A stretch of 64,000 nt of DNA from NCBI RefSeq assembly GCF_001642475.1, contig NW_019173937.1:434001-498000 (forward strand), read 5' to 3'. Source of the DNA: Fonsecaea monophora. Its lineage: Eukaryota > Ascomycota > Eurotiomycetes > Chaetothyriales > Herpotrichiellaceae. Each line of letters opens with the position of its first letter. Position 1 is the first letter of the stretch. Positions 22,183 through 33,111 of the stretch are shown here, piece by piece. The notes under the pieces were generated by a model. The model was not told the origin of the DNA and did no database searches. It was given only the letters and a program-made list of their open reading frames with translations. The position numbers and the translations under genes were made by a program.

Positions 22183-23077
22183 TATCGCACCTAACGAGAC
22201 ATTGAGGATGTGTTAGGAAGATACGAAGAGGTAGAGACACCACTTTGGGCACAACGAAGAGGAAAGGACAGCAGCAATCAGAGGACGCAAGAAATAGGCA
22301 GCCGGTGACGGTGAGAGAGACTGGGTCGTTGTTAGGGTCACTTGGGTCAGGTGGGCATGGGCGGTGACAGAGACGTAATCACTGCTATGGATGATGGCAC
22401 AGGAAGGAGAAGTTAGATCTTGAAGGTCGCCAGGTTAAAGAGTATATCATCACTTTTCCCTGTCTGTGTCCAGCGCGCAGGCGACATCATTGTCAGGGTT
22501 CTGCAACTTTGAAGCGCGAACCACCGGAGGAGGTATGTTGAACTAACGCCGGTTCGTAACTGGGCTGGAAGACACTTGACCGGAGCCAGTCACTGCAGGC
22601 TTTCAGCTAAGCTAGAACAGGGCCCTAGAAGGTTTAGTTTAGGTGGTTGAGTGGTCGAGTCTGGGGGGGTTCTTTACCCGTACGTAAAGGCGTTCGGGCT
22701 TCGGGCCAGCCCATTACGAGTAGGGCAGCCCGAGCCAGGAATGGCCAAAGGGTTCATCCCCTCATCCCCTCATCTTCACTGTGGATTGCTGAATCAGCCA
22801 CGATAAGAGTCAGCATCGTGTTTCTTATTCCTCTTCCAGCAATTAGTAGATGACTTTCCTCTACCGTCCCACACTTTTTGCGCACATCTATTCCGAGCTG
22901 CGTTTGCTCTTCTCCTCTGCTAATGTAAGTAACTCACATAAGGCTGAGAGAGCTACTGGACGCCACCATCTACTCGCAGCCCGTCGCAGCCACTTGATCA
23001 CCGCCCAGAGCTGAGGTAATGCTAGGTAATCGACACCTATACTCGGTATATTGAATTCAATATCCTATCCAGGTTCT
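22183..23077. other. Intergenic, 0.9 kb
   Basis: Promoter side of the sterol glucosyltransferase and 3' side of the SDR-deacetylase gene. No ORF of note and no clear motif. Confidence 0.55.
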
Positions 23078-25266
23078 CTACGAGCGTTTCTGTTTCCAAC
23101 TCTGGGCGACCCCTTCCATCGTCTCGAACGTGATCTCGCCGTCCCCTGCTGCCTTTTGCCGTTGCACGAGCTTTCCAATGAATCGATCAATCATGCCCAC
23201 GATATGTGCCCGACCCGCACTTTCAGGATGCCAGATCATGCTACAAAAGGTCGATCCTGTGATTAGCATATTGCCTCTAGGGGGTTGGTTCGCTTATGGA
23301 AGCAGCATTAGTGTCACTTACGGATACACCGCGCCGTAGCCTTTCCCAGGCCCTTCATCCAACCAACTTTCATTCTCCCATAGCCATTCGAACCTGTCCC
23401 ACCACATCTTTTCGACAAGGTCGACTCCAACGTACCCTTGTGTGTTGGCTGCATAAGGGTAAAATCCAAGCTGATGAGAGTCAGGACAAGATTCATTACA
23501 TGGGACGCAGGGCACTTACAGGCGTCATGTCCTCTGTATACCAGCTCGAGGGTATCTCCACCAGAGCCTTGTTGGCTTCAGCGGTGCCTGACTGTGGCTG
23601 TTCGGGTATTTTGGTGGGGACCATCCAAGTGCTGGCCTCTTTCTTATAGTCCGGGACATGCGGTGGTTCTTGTGGAAAGGGGTTCACCAGGAAGTAAGGC
23701 AAAGAGTCGTGGGCGTTCATGCTACTGTCGTAAAGAAAGTCGTGGTCTTGGAGGAGCTTGACAGTCGTCTCACGGATTTGGTATAGCGGTGCTCGATATC
23801 CAACTGGTCTCTTACCTTGTCTGAGCTCGCTTATCAGGCCGATGCATTTCTGCAAAACATCCTTCTCCTGTTGAACGGTCATTGCATATGCCCCCTCGTG
23901 GCTATATCCATGTATTCCGATCTCCGCTCCGCTCTCAGCAATCTCCCGTGCTTGCAATGGGAACGTCTCAAGACTGTGACCGGGGACAAACCAGGTGAGT
24001 TTATCGGAGATGCCGTGTTTCTTGAACAGGCGCAGCAGTCTGCCCACCCCAACGTTGGCGCTGAAAATGCCGGCCGAGTAGTCGGAGAGGGTATTTTGGG
24101 GATCATGACCTGTGCCTAGATAACCTGAAATGGCGTCAAAATCAACAGAGAGACAAATGCGGATTCGTCGTTTTCTTGTCGCTGGAGTCGCTGGAGTCAA
24201 GGAGGCGGGTATGGTGACCATCTGGAGCGTGGATTCCTTTTTATTGTTTCCCAAGACTTGCTCCTCTCGCCAGATGATCCGGCCTTCCATCCCACCGTCG
24301 ACGGAAATGCATTCTCCGGAGATATGGCCAGCTGCACGGTGGCTAGCCAAGAATGCCATTGCCCGTGCTACGTCTTCGGGCTGTGCGATCTTCTTCAGTG
24401 CAACCGTCGCTTGACATTCTGCCCACATCTCCCTCGGATCGTCCAAGCGATCACCAATGAGAGAGGTATTCACCCATCCGGGTGCCACGGCATTGATCCG
24501 GGCTTTGGAGTTTAGGCGAACAATTTCGTTCTTCACTGTGCGAACGAGACCGTATTGGAGGCCCGCCTTGCCAGATGCATATCTGCCAGAACTTTAGCAT
24601 CTTCTGGAGGAGCTTCTTGAAATACCTGTCGACTCACTCTGCATGTCCTTCTTGGCCAAACTTCCCGGTCTCGGAGCCAATGATGACAATGGAAACATTG
24701 TCAAGTTCAGCTCCCTTTGCCTCTTGTGCCGTCTTCACCGAGAGTAAGAAATGCTTGACCGTCAGAAAAGTGCCCTTGACGTTGTTGCCATTGACCTATC
24801 GTGACATGAGCAAAAGGTTCTAGGCCATACCCCCTCGAGAAAATTTCCAGACCTTGTCCCACAGACTCTCCTTTATTTCCCATATCGGTGGATGAGAGCT
24901 TTCGTCCGTGATACCCGCGTTGGCTATCAAGATATTGAGTGCGCCAAAGTGGCCGGTCGCAGCTTGGAATGCTTCAGCGACAGACTTTTCAGACGTCAGG
25001 TCACCTTGAGTCGTGAAGAGCCTGGACGACTGCTCTGGAGATGAACAAAGCGTTGATTTATCGATCGATCTGCGGTCAAAGGCCGTGACACGACATCCAA
25101 GAGCTGAGAATGACTATCAACACGCCGTTTTCGAAGCATATACTTCTTGCGAGAGCTACCTACCGAGAAATTCTTTTACCGCGGCACCTCCAATTCCACC
25201 AGCTGATCCGGTGACGAAAACATGAAGACCCTCGAGTCCAAGAAACGAGCTCGAGCCTTCAGCCAT
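23078..25266 (-). CDS. Fusion of short-chain dehydrogenase/reductase and NodB-type polysaccharide deacetylase
   Basis: Six exons (25266-25164, 25103-24853, 24795-24638, 24582-23520, 23470-23322, 23240-23078) give 628 aa. The SDR half has the NAD(P)-binding TGSAGGIGG at residues 19-27, Ser159, and Y172-A-S-G-K176. It ends with the usual SVDGGMEG near residue 270. In the same exon, without a stop or intron, a NodB domain begins: SVDFDA (Asp308, Asp310), then GIHGYSHEG (His385, His389) as metal ligands, and GYRAP. The later exons supply FYPYAAN...GVDLVEKMWWDRFEWLW and MIWHPESAGRAHIVGMIDRF, the usual end of fungal PuuE-like deacetylases. Both halves look complete, so one chain would carry an oxidoreductase and a metal-dependent amidohydrolase or deacetylase. 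Intron 2 has a weak donor (GTCTGG). It could still be two genes read together, but exon 4 argues against that. Confidence 0.82.
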
Positions 25267-26108
25267 ATTGGATGTGGGCGTTTACAGCAGCCTGGTTGAT
25301 GATCCTCGTCCTGAGGCGCACAAAGGGTATGCGTGAATTTGACGCATATCCCATCGATGTCTCAAGCGGATATGTGCGTCCGGCACTCGAGGCTGAGAAT
25401 GTGGAGGTGACAAAGACGTCTTAGTCGTGGTCGTTGCCCCCCAATAATAACCTAAGATACCGCCATGGACGCCCATTTGATACAGCCCAATATCGAACGG
25501 CTTGTCGTCCACTCGGCGGGGAAAGTTTCTTCTAAGATCATACCACAGCTGGTAGTGGTGGAGGCCAAATAGTCGGTGCTTGGCCTCGTGGATGTCCAGG
25601 ATTAGGGCTTTTTCCTCCTGCCTCATCAAATTTAGCTGGTTTCGAGAAAGAAAAAAATGGAGATGGAGTGCCTGACGATCGATTTCTTACTTGACATTAT
25701 TTGGTGTCAGCTATCTCTCTTTCCGCACGATTCCCTATCTCGACTCCTGGTTCGAATTATCGCTTGTTTCCAATTTTGCCAATCGAATCCTGGAAGTTGT
25801 CGCCCTCGTGGCTCGGCTGGTGATTGAGAGACAAAGCACCTGGCCAGGCCAAGGATCGCGGACTTGAGCTCCCTACTGGCTATCATCCGGTATCTGTCCC
25901 CATGCGCAGATCCGAGTTCCCTTGCCATCAAAAACATGGCAGATGTGCTGGGCGAGATGCGCCTATCAGACTGCCTATCTCCCAAGGATGCCGATAGAGT
26001 AGTCGAGTACCAGGTAATATATATCAGCCTGGAGTTTCTTGTTTCCTTTCTCTTTCTCTGTTATTTTTTGGCCCCAAAGAGCCTTTACAGTAAGTGACAA
26101 GCACCAAT
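25267..26108. promoter_or_regulatory. Divergent promoter between SDR-deacetylase fusion and permease
   Basis: 842 nt separate the two ATGs, so the genes probably share control elements. One TGATAG (HGATAR) is present on the minus strand near 25880. A minus ORF at 25282-25629 (115 codons) has no family features and is taken as chance. Confidence 0.4.
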
Positions 26109-28184
26109 ATGGCGACCGTGGGTGAAAAGAAAGACGCCATTCCAAGCGAGGTCGCGACTAGCCCTCCATCCGACAATACAGATAACCCAGAAGCGGGTGT
26201 TTCTGAACTTATCAATGCATCTGGTCATGTACAGGAACTTGAACGAAACTTCAGCCTTCTCGCCGCTGCTGGTGTGGGACTCGTAGTCGGCACTGTCTGG
26301 CCCGCTGTCGGAGGGTCAATCCTTGTCGCTATCTTTAACGGCGGCCCTCCCGGAGTCATCTACGAGTTCATCGCAGTTTCGGTCTTCTATTGGATAGTGG
26401 CGGCATCTTTGGCAGAGTTGGCTTCAGCTATACCTTCCAGTGCCGGGGTTTATCATTGGGCTTCAGTCACTCCAGGCAAGACATGGGGTCGCGTGGTTGG
26501 GTATGCTCCATCTTTAAAGACTTGGTTGAACCAATGAGCTGACCGTCTGGATGAACAGATTCTATGCTGGATTCTGGAACTGGCTGGCCTGGGTATTTGG
26601 TGCAGCCTCGATGAGTTCTATCCTTGGTTTGTGGTCCGTCCTGCTGTTGAACGGCATAAATGCTCATAGTCTCCAGCGAACACATTTGTGCAGATGTATG
26701 CTCTGGACCACCCCGACTTCATTGCGAAACGATGGCATGTCTTTGTGACATACCTCGTAAGTCAATTACTGCCACCAAGGCACCGCCCTACAAGGCCAGC
26801 ACCGGCTAATGATGATTTAGATCGTAACGTGGATTGCATGCTCCTGCGTGTGTCTATTTAACAAGGCGATGCCGTATTTGAACACCGTCGGCATCGTCCT
26901 TCTCTTATGCGGTTTCCTAGTCACGATTATTGTCGTGTGAGTCTCGCTATCGATCTGAGAGAAAGGGATCAAACTGACCATTTCCAGCGCTGCAATACCG
27001 GGATCGGGCAACCACCCACCACACGCCTCGTCTAGCTTCGTCTGGAGCGAGTGGACTGCAGATATAGGATATCCCAATGGATTTGTCTTTGTCGCTGGAA
27101 TGTTGAATGGCGCATACTCTGTCGGCACTCCGGATGCTGTGAGGTTCGTTTAATCAGCATAGAGTACGACCATGAGATATATGGGAAACTAATCTTACGC
27201 TGCAGTCATATCGCCGAGGAGGTCCCATATCCTAGCAAGAACATCCCAATCGCCATCGGCTTACAAATGAGCATTGGATTCGTCACTGGAATCTGCTACA
27301 TTATCGCGCTCGTAAGTTCTCGATCTACTTGGCAGTCTGTTGTCTGTTGTTGCTGACAGATCAATTGCAGATGTACGCAATAAGCGACTACGATGCTCTG
27401 TTCAATGCACAATTCCCACTTGCCGAGATTTATCGACAGGCCACTGGTTCGGCTGGCGGTGCCATTGGGCTGTTGTGTCCCTTCCTCTTCTGCATCGCAA
27501 CCTGCTTGGTGGGAGTATACATCACGGCAGGTAGAACACTATGGACGCTCGGCCGAGACAATGCCACTCCCTTCCCTCAATACATTGGAAAGGTATCCAA
27601 GAGGTTAGAAATGCCTCTGAACGCCACTCTTGTGTGTGGCTGTCTGGTTACCGTGCTGGGCTGGTGAGTGTTTTTGTCCGCATTTTGTGATCTTAGCTAA
27701 CGATGGACGATGCAGCATCTACGTCGGGAGTGCTACGGCCTTCAATGCATTCGTGGGGAGTTTCGTCCTGATGTCGTCGGGAAGGTAATTCAAGAAATCC
27801 ACCAAACGCGATATGCGCGACCAGATTCACTAACACGAAAATAGTTACATCGCAGCAATCCTGCCTCACCTCCTGACTGGCCGCAAGAACATCAAATTCG
27901 GTCCGTTCCACCTGGGAAAATTCGGTGTCGCGATGAATACGATCGCGTGCGGGTACATGATCGTGTGGTTCGTGATATACTGCTTCCCCTTTGCTCTGCC
28001 CACGGACGCGGAAACCATGAACTATGCCTGTTTGATCTGGGGAGGTCTGACGACTTTTGTCACGGCGTGGTGGTTGCTTGGTGCCAGAAAAGACTATGTT
28101 GGACCCAAGCCGGCTGGAGGTGTCGAACACGAAGTTGAGCACATGAGAAGACCTAGCAGCGTAGAGAAGCGAGCCTCAGTCTAG
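26109..28184 (+). CDS. APC-superfamily permease (GABA/choline/amino-acid transporter type)
   Basis: Nine exons (26109-26500, 26559-26626, 26677-26756, 26821-26936, 26988-27143, 27206-27311, 27371-27663, 27716-27784, 27845-28184) in continuous frame give 539 aa. The first hydrophobic helix (FSLLAAAGVGLVVGTVWPAV) follows a polar N-terminus of about 55 residues. Typical family stretches are GGPPGVIYEF, AELASAIPSSAGVYHWA, GTPDAV + SHIAEEVPYPSKNIP and GRTLWTLGRDNATPFP. About 12 membrane segments are expected. Relatives are fungal plasma-membrane or vacuolar transporters for GABA, choline or amino acids; the substrate is not decided by the motifs. The ATG at 26109 is the first in frame. It is divergent from the SDR-deacetylase gene, which suggests uptake of a compound handled by that enzyme (inference). 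Confidence 0.9.
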
Positions 28185-28500
28185 ATGTTGGTATTAGTAT
28201 AGATAGTCTTTAATCTTGTTGCATTACCAAATCGAGTTGCGTGATAAGATTTTGATCGTGGTTCTTGAATGGTGTGAATCGCTTACCTAGGTATGTAGGT
28301 GTGCAGCCACAGTAGGGACCTGACAATGCGTATCGTGCTATTCCACTTTCGGCAAAGTGCGGATTTGTCTATTTTGCACGTGACCAAGACATCTTGGCAA
28401 GAATTTATCCCACAACTAAAAATCGAGCCTCCACAAGATCGCAGCAGCACGAGTGATCCGTCTCAAACTCGACAAGTCCACACAAAATCAGCTCGTCAAC
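28185..28500. other. Intergenic, promoter of RPS5
   Basis: Contains the permease 3' end and the RPS5 promoter, with a CACGTG E-box at 28377-28382. Confidence 0.5.
28377..28382. promoter_or_regulatory. CACGTG E-box upstream of RPS5
   Basis: GCACGTGAC, 118 nt before the RPS5 ATG. It matches the Cbf1-type site known to control ribosomal-protein genes in some ascomycetes. One such 6-mer can occur by chance, so this is weak. Confidence 0.25.
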
Positions 28501-29299
28501 ATGTCCGACAACGGCGAGGTTGAAGTCGAAAACCCAACCTCAGGTTGGCCCGTCCTGCCCAAAGATGTCATGCAAGAGATTGGGAGCGTGAAGCTCTTCG
28601 GGCGCTGGAGTTATGAGGATGTCGAAGTCAGAGACATCTCATTGACGTACGAAAAGCCCATTTCCGGACACCGATGACAGCGCAGGAAAGAAGAATAACT
28701 GACAAGATCATCTGTTGAACAGCGACTACATCCAAATCCGATCCCCCGTCTACATCTCGCACTCCGCGGGTCGATATGCCGCAAAGCGTTTCCGAAAGGC
28801 ACAATGCCCCATCATCGAACGCCTGACCAACTCCCTGATGATGAACGGTCGAAACAACGGCAAGAAGCTGATGGCTATCAGAATCGTGGCACACTCATTT
28901 GAGATCGTACGTGTTGTTCGACAATTCCAGAAAAATATCTATACAGGAACGACATCTGACTCGATTTTTTCGTCTCTTTAGATCCACATCATGACCGACC
29001 AGAACCCCATCCAAATCGCCGTCGATGCCATCGTCAACTGTGGCCCTCGTGAAGACAGCACCAGAATTGGCAGCGCCGGTACAGTCCGAAGACAAGCCGT
29101 CGATGTGTCCCCTCTCCGCCGTGTCAACCAGGCCATCGCCCTGCTCACCATTGGCGCCCGCGAAGCCGCATTCCGAAACGTCAAGAGCATTGCCGAGTGC
29201 CTTGCCGAAGAGCTGATCAACGCTGCCAAGGGAAGCAGCAACTCGTACGCCATCAAGAAGAAGGACGAGTTGGAGCGTGTGGCCAAGAGCAATCGGTAA
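28501..29299 (+). CDS. RPS5: 40S ribosomal protein S5 (uS7)
   Basis: Three exons (28501-28646, 28723-28906, 28982-29299) give 215 aa, the normal length for fungal S5. Diagnostic uS7 sequence includes SAGRYAAKRFRKAQCPIIER, the NGRNNGKKLMA loop, QNPIQIAVDAI and the C-terminal RRVNQAIALLT...SYAIKKKDELERVAKSNR. It binds 18S rRNA in the head of the small subunit near the mRNA exit channel. The ATG at 28501 opens the acidic N-terminus expected for the family; upstream in-frame codons lack an ATG. Both introns (76 and 75 nt) are canonical. Confidence 0.97.
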
Positions 29300-30203
29300 A
29301 GCGGTTAATGGGATATGGATGGTTGTTACCTCAAAGATTCGGAGATCACACATGGTCCTACGACTTGCATTTCGTGGCAGTCACTTCAAGCATGTCGATG
29401 ATACTGTAGTCATCGTCCGCTTTTGGGGAAGGGAGGGGAGCATCAATCGAAAGTTTAGCACACGCGCGGCTGTCCCATGGGATTAGCAGACTTGCAGATT
29501 CAGCGCATAGATGATGCCGAATGTCCACAAAAATTTCGAAATGGCATGAACGTTTTGACGATGTGGAGTTCATTTCTGTTTTACTGTTCGGCCCTCTTTG
29601 TTCGAGTAAACGATGACTAACTGTGCAGTTCTGTCCGTCTTTTCAGCTTTGCACGTGTTACGGCCACAGCGGGATTACAGCCTGTTTTTCAACAAGGCGA
29701 TTGCAGGTGAGTTTTAAGACAGAAAGTACGACCGGGGATATGATGAACCAAGTTCAGATCGCTGGAATCTCGCTATAAAAAAAACTATCTTTCGCCATGT
29801 ACCCATTTCCTCTCAATACCATGCACGCATTCTTCCACCAGGTCAGAGGGTATCCCTGACAAGGTATATGGATTCTCTGAAACCGAGCAGGTTTCTTCGA
29901 CTTTTTCGTTGCCGTTGTTGTCTATATTTGACTTGTCCCTTCTCTGTGCCGGTCGATTTTCCTTGGTTTGCTTGTCACCTGGCACGAGTCGTCCAGGTGT
30001 TCTGCGTTGGCAAACCGGGCTGGCGCTGAGGGGTGAGCATCAATTTGGAAAACCGTATGGACTTGAGGAAGTTGTTCATTATTATCCCAAAGGTCCCATT
30101 TCTTGATCCTTTTCTCTAACGTCCCCGCTTCTCTGCTGAAAAGCCTCAAAGAAGTATCGGAAGGGGCCTGCCCTCGTGATCTTGTACCGACCGGGTAGGG
30201 GTT
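29300..30203. other. Intergenic, 0.9 kb
   Basis: 3' sides of RPS5 (+) and the small membrane protein gene (-). A minus ORF at 29785-29985 (66 codons) is polar and unconvincing. It could at most be a further exon of the small gene to its right. Confidence 0.45.
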
Positions 30204-30434
30204 TTATATCTCTCGAGGATGGCGATGTGAAGGCCTGACTTCCCCAAAGAGCTGCATCATGTTTCTGGAGCGTACCTCCCTCATATACGCTTCCTGCTCG
30301 GGTAGCTTGACGTTGAATTTCCCTTCGTTCGGATCTTGCCCACCGAACAGCCTCTGGAAGGCAAAGCCCATGGTGACGAAAGCCGCAGCACCTATGATGA
30401 CCAACAGGACGACAATCTGATCCGGGATACCCAT
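30204..30434 (-). CDS. Small single-pass membrane protein, conserved in fungi
   Basis: 76 aa. Residues 6-27 form one hydrophobic helix (IVVLLVIIGAAAFVTMGFAFQR). A short polar part with PEQEAYMREVRSRN follows. The MG-P-D-x-IV start and the YMREVR-x-RN motif recall a family of tiny uncharacterised fungal membrane proteins; this is from memory. An intron near the C-terminus cannot be excluded, so the last 12 residues (after LFGE) are uncertain. Function unknown. Confidence 0.65.
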   Translation of the reverse strand: MGIPDQIVVLLVIIGAAAFVTMGFAFQRLFGGQDPNEGKFNVKLPEQEAYMREVRSRNMMQLFGEVRPSHRHPREI

Positions 30435-31331
30435 GGTGAGTTTATTCCTTAGATAGAACGCGAGTCGAACAAAGAGGCAATAGGAGCAGAGTTGATTGCT
30501 TGTGATGTTGTGTTGGGCGGACTTTGGTCTTTACTCTCAGCTTTGGACGAGTGAGTGGTTTTGGGCTAGCGACAGGAGATTTGTCAACGTATAAGTACAG
30601 AAAGAGATGGTGTCGACAACTGGAGCGAGTGGAAGTATGCAACTGCAGAAAGAGAGAGAGAGAGAAAGAAGCCTGTTATTTGGACACCGCAGGTGTGCCC
30701 ATCGGATATCTGTCCTTCATATATACCGCTCGCAAGCGCAATTTCAATACGCGGTGCCATGGCGAGTGCCATCAAGCGCACTGTCTCAGAGGGTGGCAAC
30801 CCGTCCTTTTGCGGTCCATGCATTGACAGCGTGCAAAACAAGGTTGGATGCTTTTCATTTTGAATTACTATTCCTGCTGAACCAAGGCCCTAGAAGCCAG
30901 GGCCCGTTGATATCGAAAGCCTAAAACAGGAAAGCGCCAGTCCACGCGCTAACCTGGTTTGATCGAGAACCCGAGCGAGTCGAATCGTCAAAGGTGCTGG
31001 AGATCCACTGAAGTCTCGGATATCCCACACGACCCCCCTTGGGAGCACAAGGTTGGGAGGACCGCAAGTTCCAGCGCAGGTTCGTACAACCGGACCAACT
31101 GCGGATTTATTTTGGTCTGACCAGAGGTTTCGGCTGATTTCAAAGACGTTCAGGGGAAATTCATTCATGTCAGACTCTCCATTGAACGGGCTTGTGTGTT
31201 CCCACGTTTGGTGTTTGGGCTCTTTGTTCTCGTTCCTTTGACACCACAGCCATTCTCCCATGCTGCTGAGCCAGACTGTTTCTCCAGTAATTAATTGGTC
31301 GATTGCTGTCCAGACTGCGCACGCCACCCCG
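30435..31331. other. Intergenic, 0.9 kb
   Basis: Divergent region between the small membrane protein (-) and the Zn2Cys6 gene (+). It has a short GA repeat at about 30650-30668. A 145-codon minus ORF at 30890-31327 lacks family features. Confidence 0.5.
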
Positions 31332-33111
31332 ATGAGCTCTCGTCGAAACGGTCAATCAAAATCCAAGACTGGATGCTTGACCTGCAAGTAAGTTGTCATG
31401 GTTGTTGTGTTGCGTACAATTTTTCTCGGCCAGTGTACTGATCCATCATATAGGATCCGTATGTCTCCCTTTTCCATGACCAGTCGGCATATGGCGTGCA
31501 ATCTTGCTGCTAGAACTATCAACAGCCGTGCAGACTAACAGTCGAGTTCCAGGTAAGATTAAGTGCGACGAGTCGCAACCATACTGCAGAAAATGTACCG
31601 AGACAGGTCGAAAGTGCGAAGGTCCTGTCGGTCGCCACATTCGCTTTGCGGAGGATGAGATATCGCCTCCGAAGCATCACGCCCTGCTAGCTGAGCTCTC
31701 CCTGCACACACCACAGCGGAGCCATGATGAACGGTGGGCCTTCAATTATTTCATCTGGCGAGCAGCTCCAATATTTGCTGGAATCGTCGATGGGCCATTT
31801 TGGCTCGAGTTGATCCCTCGGCTTGCCCAGTCGTATGCCTTTGTCTGGGACATGGTCATCACGATTAGTTGGGCTTTTGAGCACGTCGAATATCGAGACC
31901 TGAGGCCTGTTTTCGACACAGGCGGCTTAACTACTACTATTCTCAACGCCGAACACCGCCGCGCTTTAAAGTGGTATTCTAAAGCTCTTGTAGGTTTTCG
32001 TCGCATGCTCGAGCAAGGCGAGGCGGATAATGTCCATGGTCTTTTGAGCTGCATCCTGTTTGGCGCCTTTGAGTTCCAGCAGAGGAACATTGGTAACGCA
32101 CTACTCCTAATGGACAATGCGTACAAAATGCTAGGCGAGAACCTCTCGAATTCTCCGGCCAAGCAGATTACCGGAGACACTGGCCTCGACGAGTTATTGA
32201 CGGCATTTACCTCGCGAAAGGCCATCCTTATGGCCACCCTCGCTATCCCAGAATGGACGTTGCTTTCAGGACAACATATCTCGGGACCTACTAATGTCAG
32301 GACTTTATCTGTCCTCGATAAATTCAGAGAGCATCTATACATGCTCATGTACAAGGCCTACGAGGTTGTCCGGGTGACAGATATATTAGCACACGATGAT
32401 TATGAGTTGAAGAAGTTGAGGCCGGCACAGCAGCGATGTCTCCAAGAATTGCAACGATGGAACGATGCCTTCTTACCTATCTTGGCTAGCTTGCGAGATA
32501 CTGAGAAAAGGTGGATGTGGATTTCCTCTTATCTCCTGATGTACTGGGGTGTCAGTCATGTTTGGCTATCCAGCTGCCTGAGCCCATATGAGCTGTCTTT
32601 CGACGAATACATGGACGAATTCGCGGCCATTATTCAAAACGCGGAAGACGTTATCGACCACGGCGCAGCAGACGAGATCAACGGCGCAATATTCACAGGA
32701 GAAGTCCAAGTTCTCCTACCACTGTATTTCGCAGCTACAAAATGCCGTAATGCGCTTCTACGCAGGAAAGCTTTACGTCTGATACGAAAGGTCCCTCCCC
32801 GAGAAAGTGTCTGGGCGGCCCTCGCGTCCCCGCGAGTGGTCGAAAAGATGATAGCTGTGGAAGAAGGCCACGACGATTTCCTCGAACATCCTTTAACAAC
32901 CTCGATCATCTCCCTACCACCGGAGGAGCGCCGAATACACTACGTTGCTATTATCGAGGGAAACGTGAACGAGGGCCGGCGGCACGTCAAATTGCAGTGG
33001 CATAAAGCTGTATTCGGCGTCGACGGATCATTAAGAATGGTAGACGAGAGTGTCTGGCTAGAAGACATCGTCGAGAATCCTCAGGATCTAGCACTACCAG
33101 GCTCAGTGTGA
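31332..33111 (+). CDS. Zn2Cys6 transcription factor, with 5-nt microexon in zinc cluster
   Basis: Exons 31332-31387, 31454-31458 and 31553-33111 give 539 aa. The binuclear zinc cluster (residues 15-42) is recovered as C-LT-C-KIRKIK-C-DESQPY-C-RK-C-TETGRK-C. That is the exact C-x2-C-x6-C-x6-C-x2-C-x6-C spacing. It requires the five bases GATCC between a 66-nt and a 94-nt intron, both with GT-AG ends; the second has a CTAAC branch site. Simple joining of exons 1 and 3 gives a stop. The rest of the protein is helical and resembles the fungal-specific transcription factor region (PF11951 type) with W-rich segments. It should bind CGG-containing DNA as a dimer in the nucleus. Targets are unknown, and no metabolic cluster is adjacent. 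Confidence 0.87.

Noticed and set aside
25282..25629. 115-codon minus-strand ORF upstream of the fusion gene
   Set aside because: No homology signature; the fusion gene already has a complete SDR start at 25266.
30890..31327. 145-codon minus-strand ORF before the Zn2Cys6 gene
   Set aside because: No family features; occupies the promoter of the regulator and has no plausible splicing.
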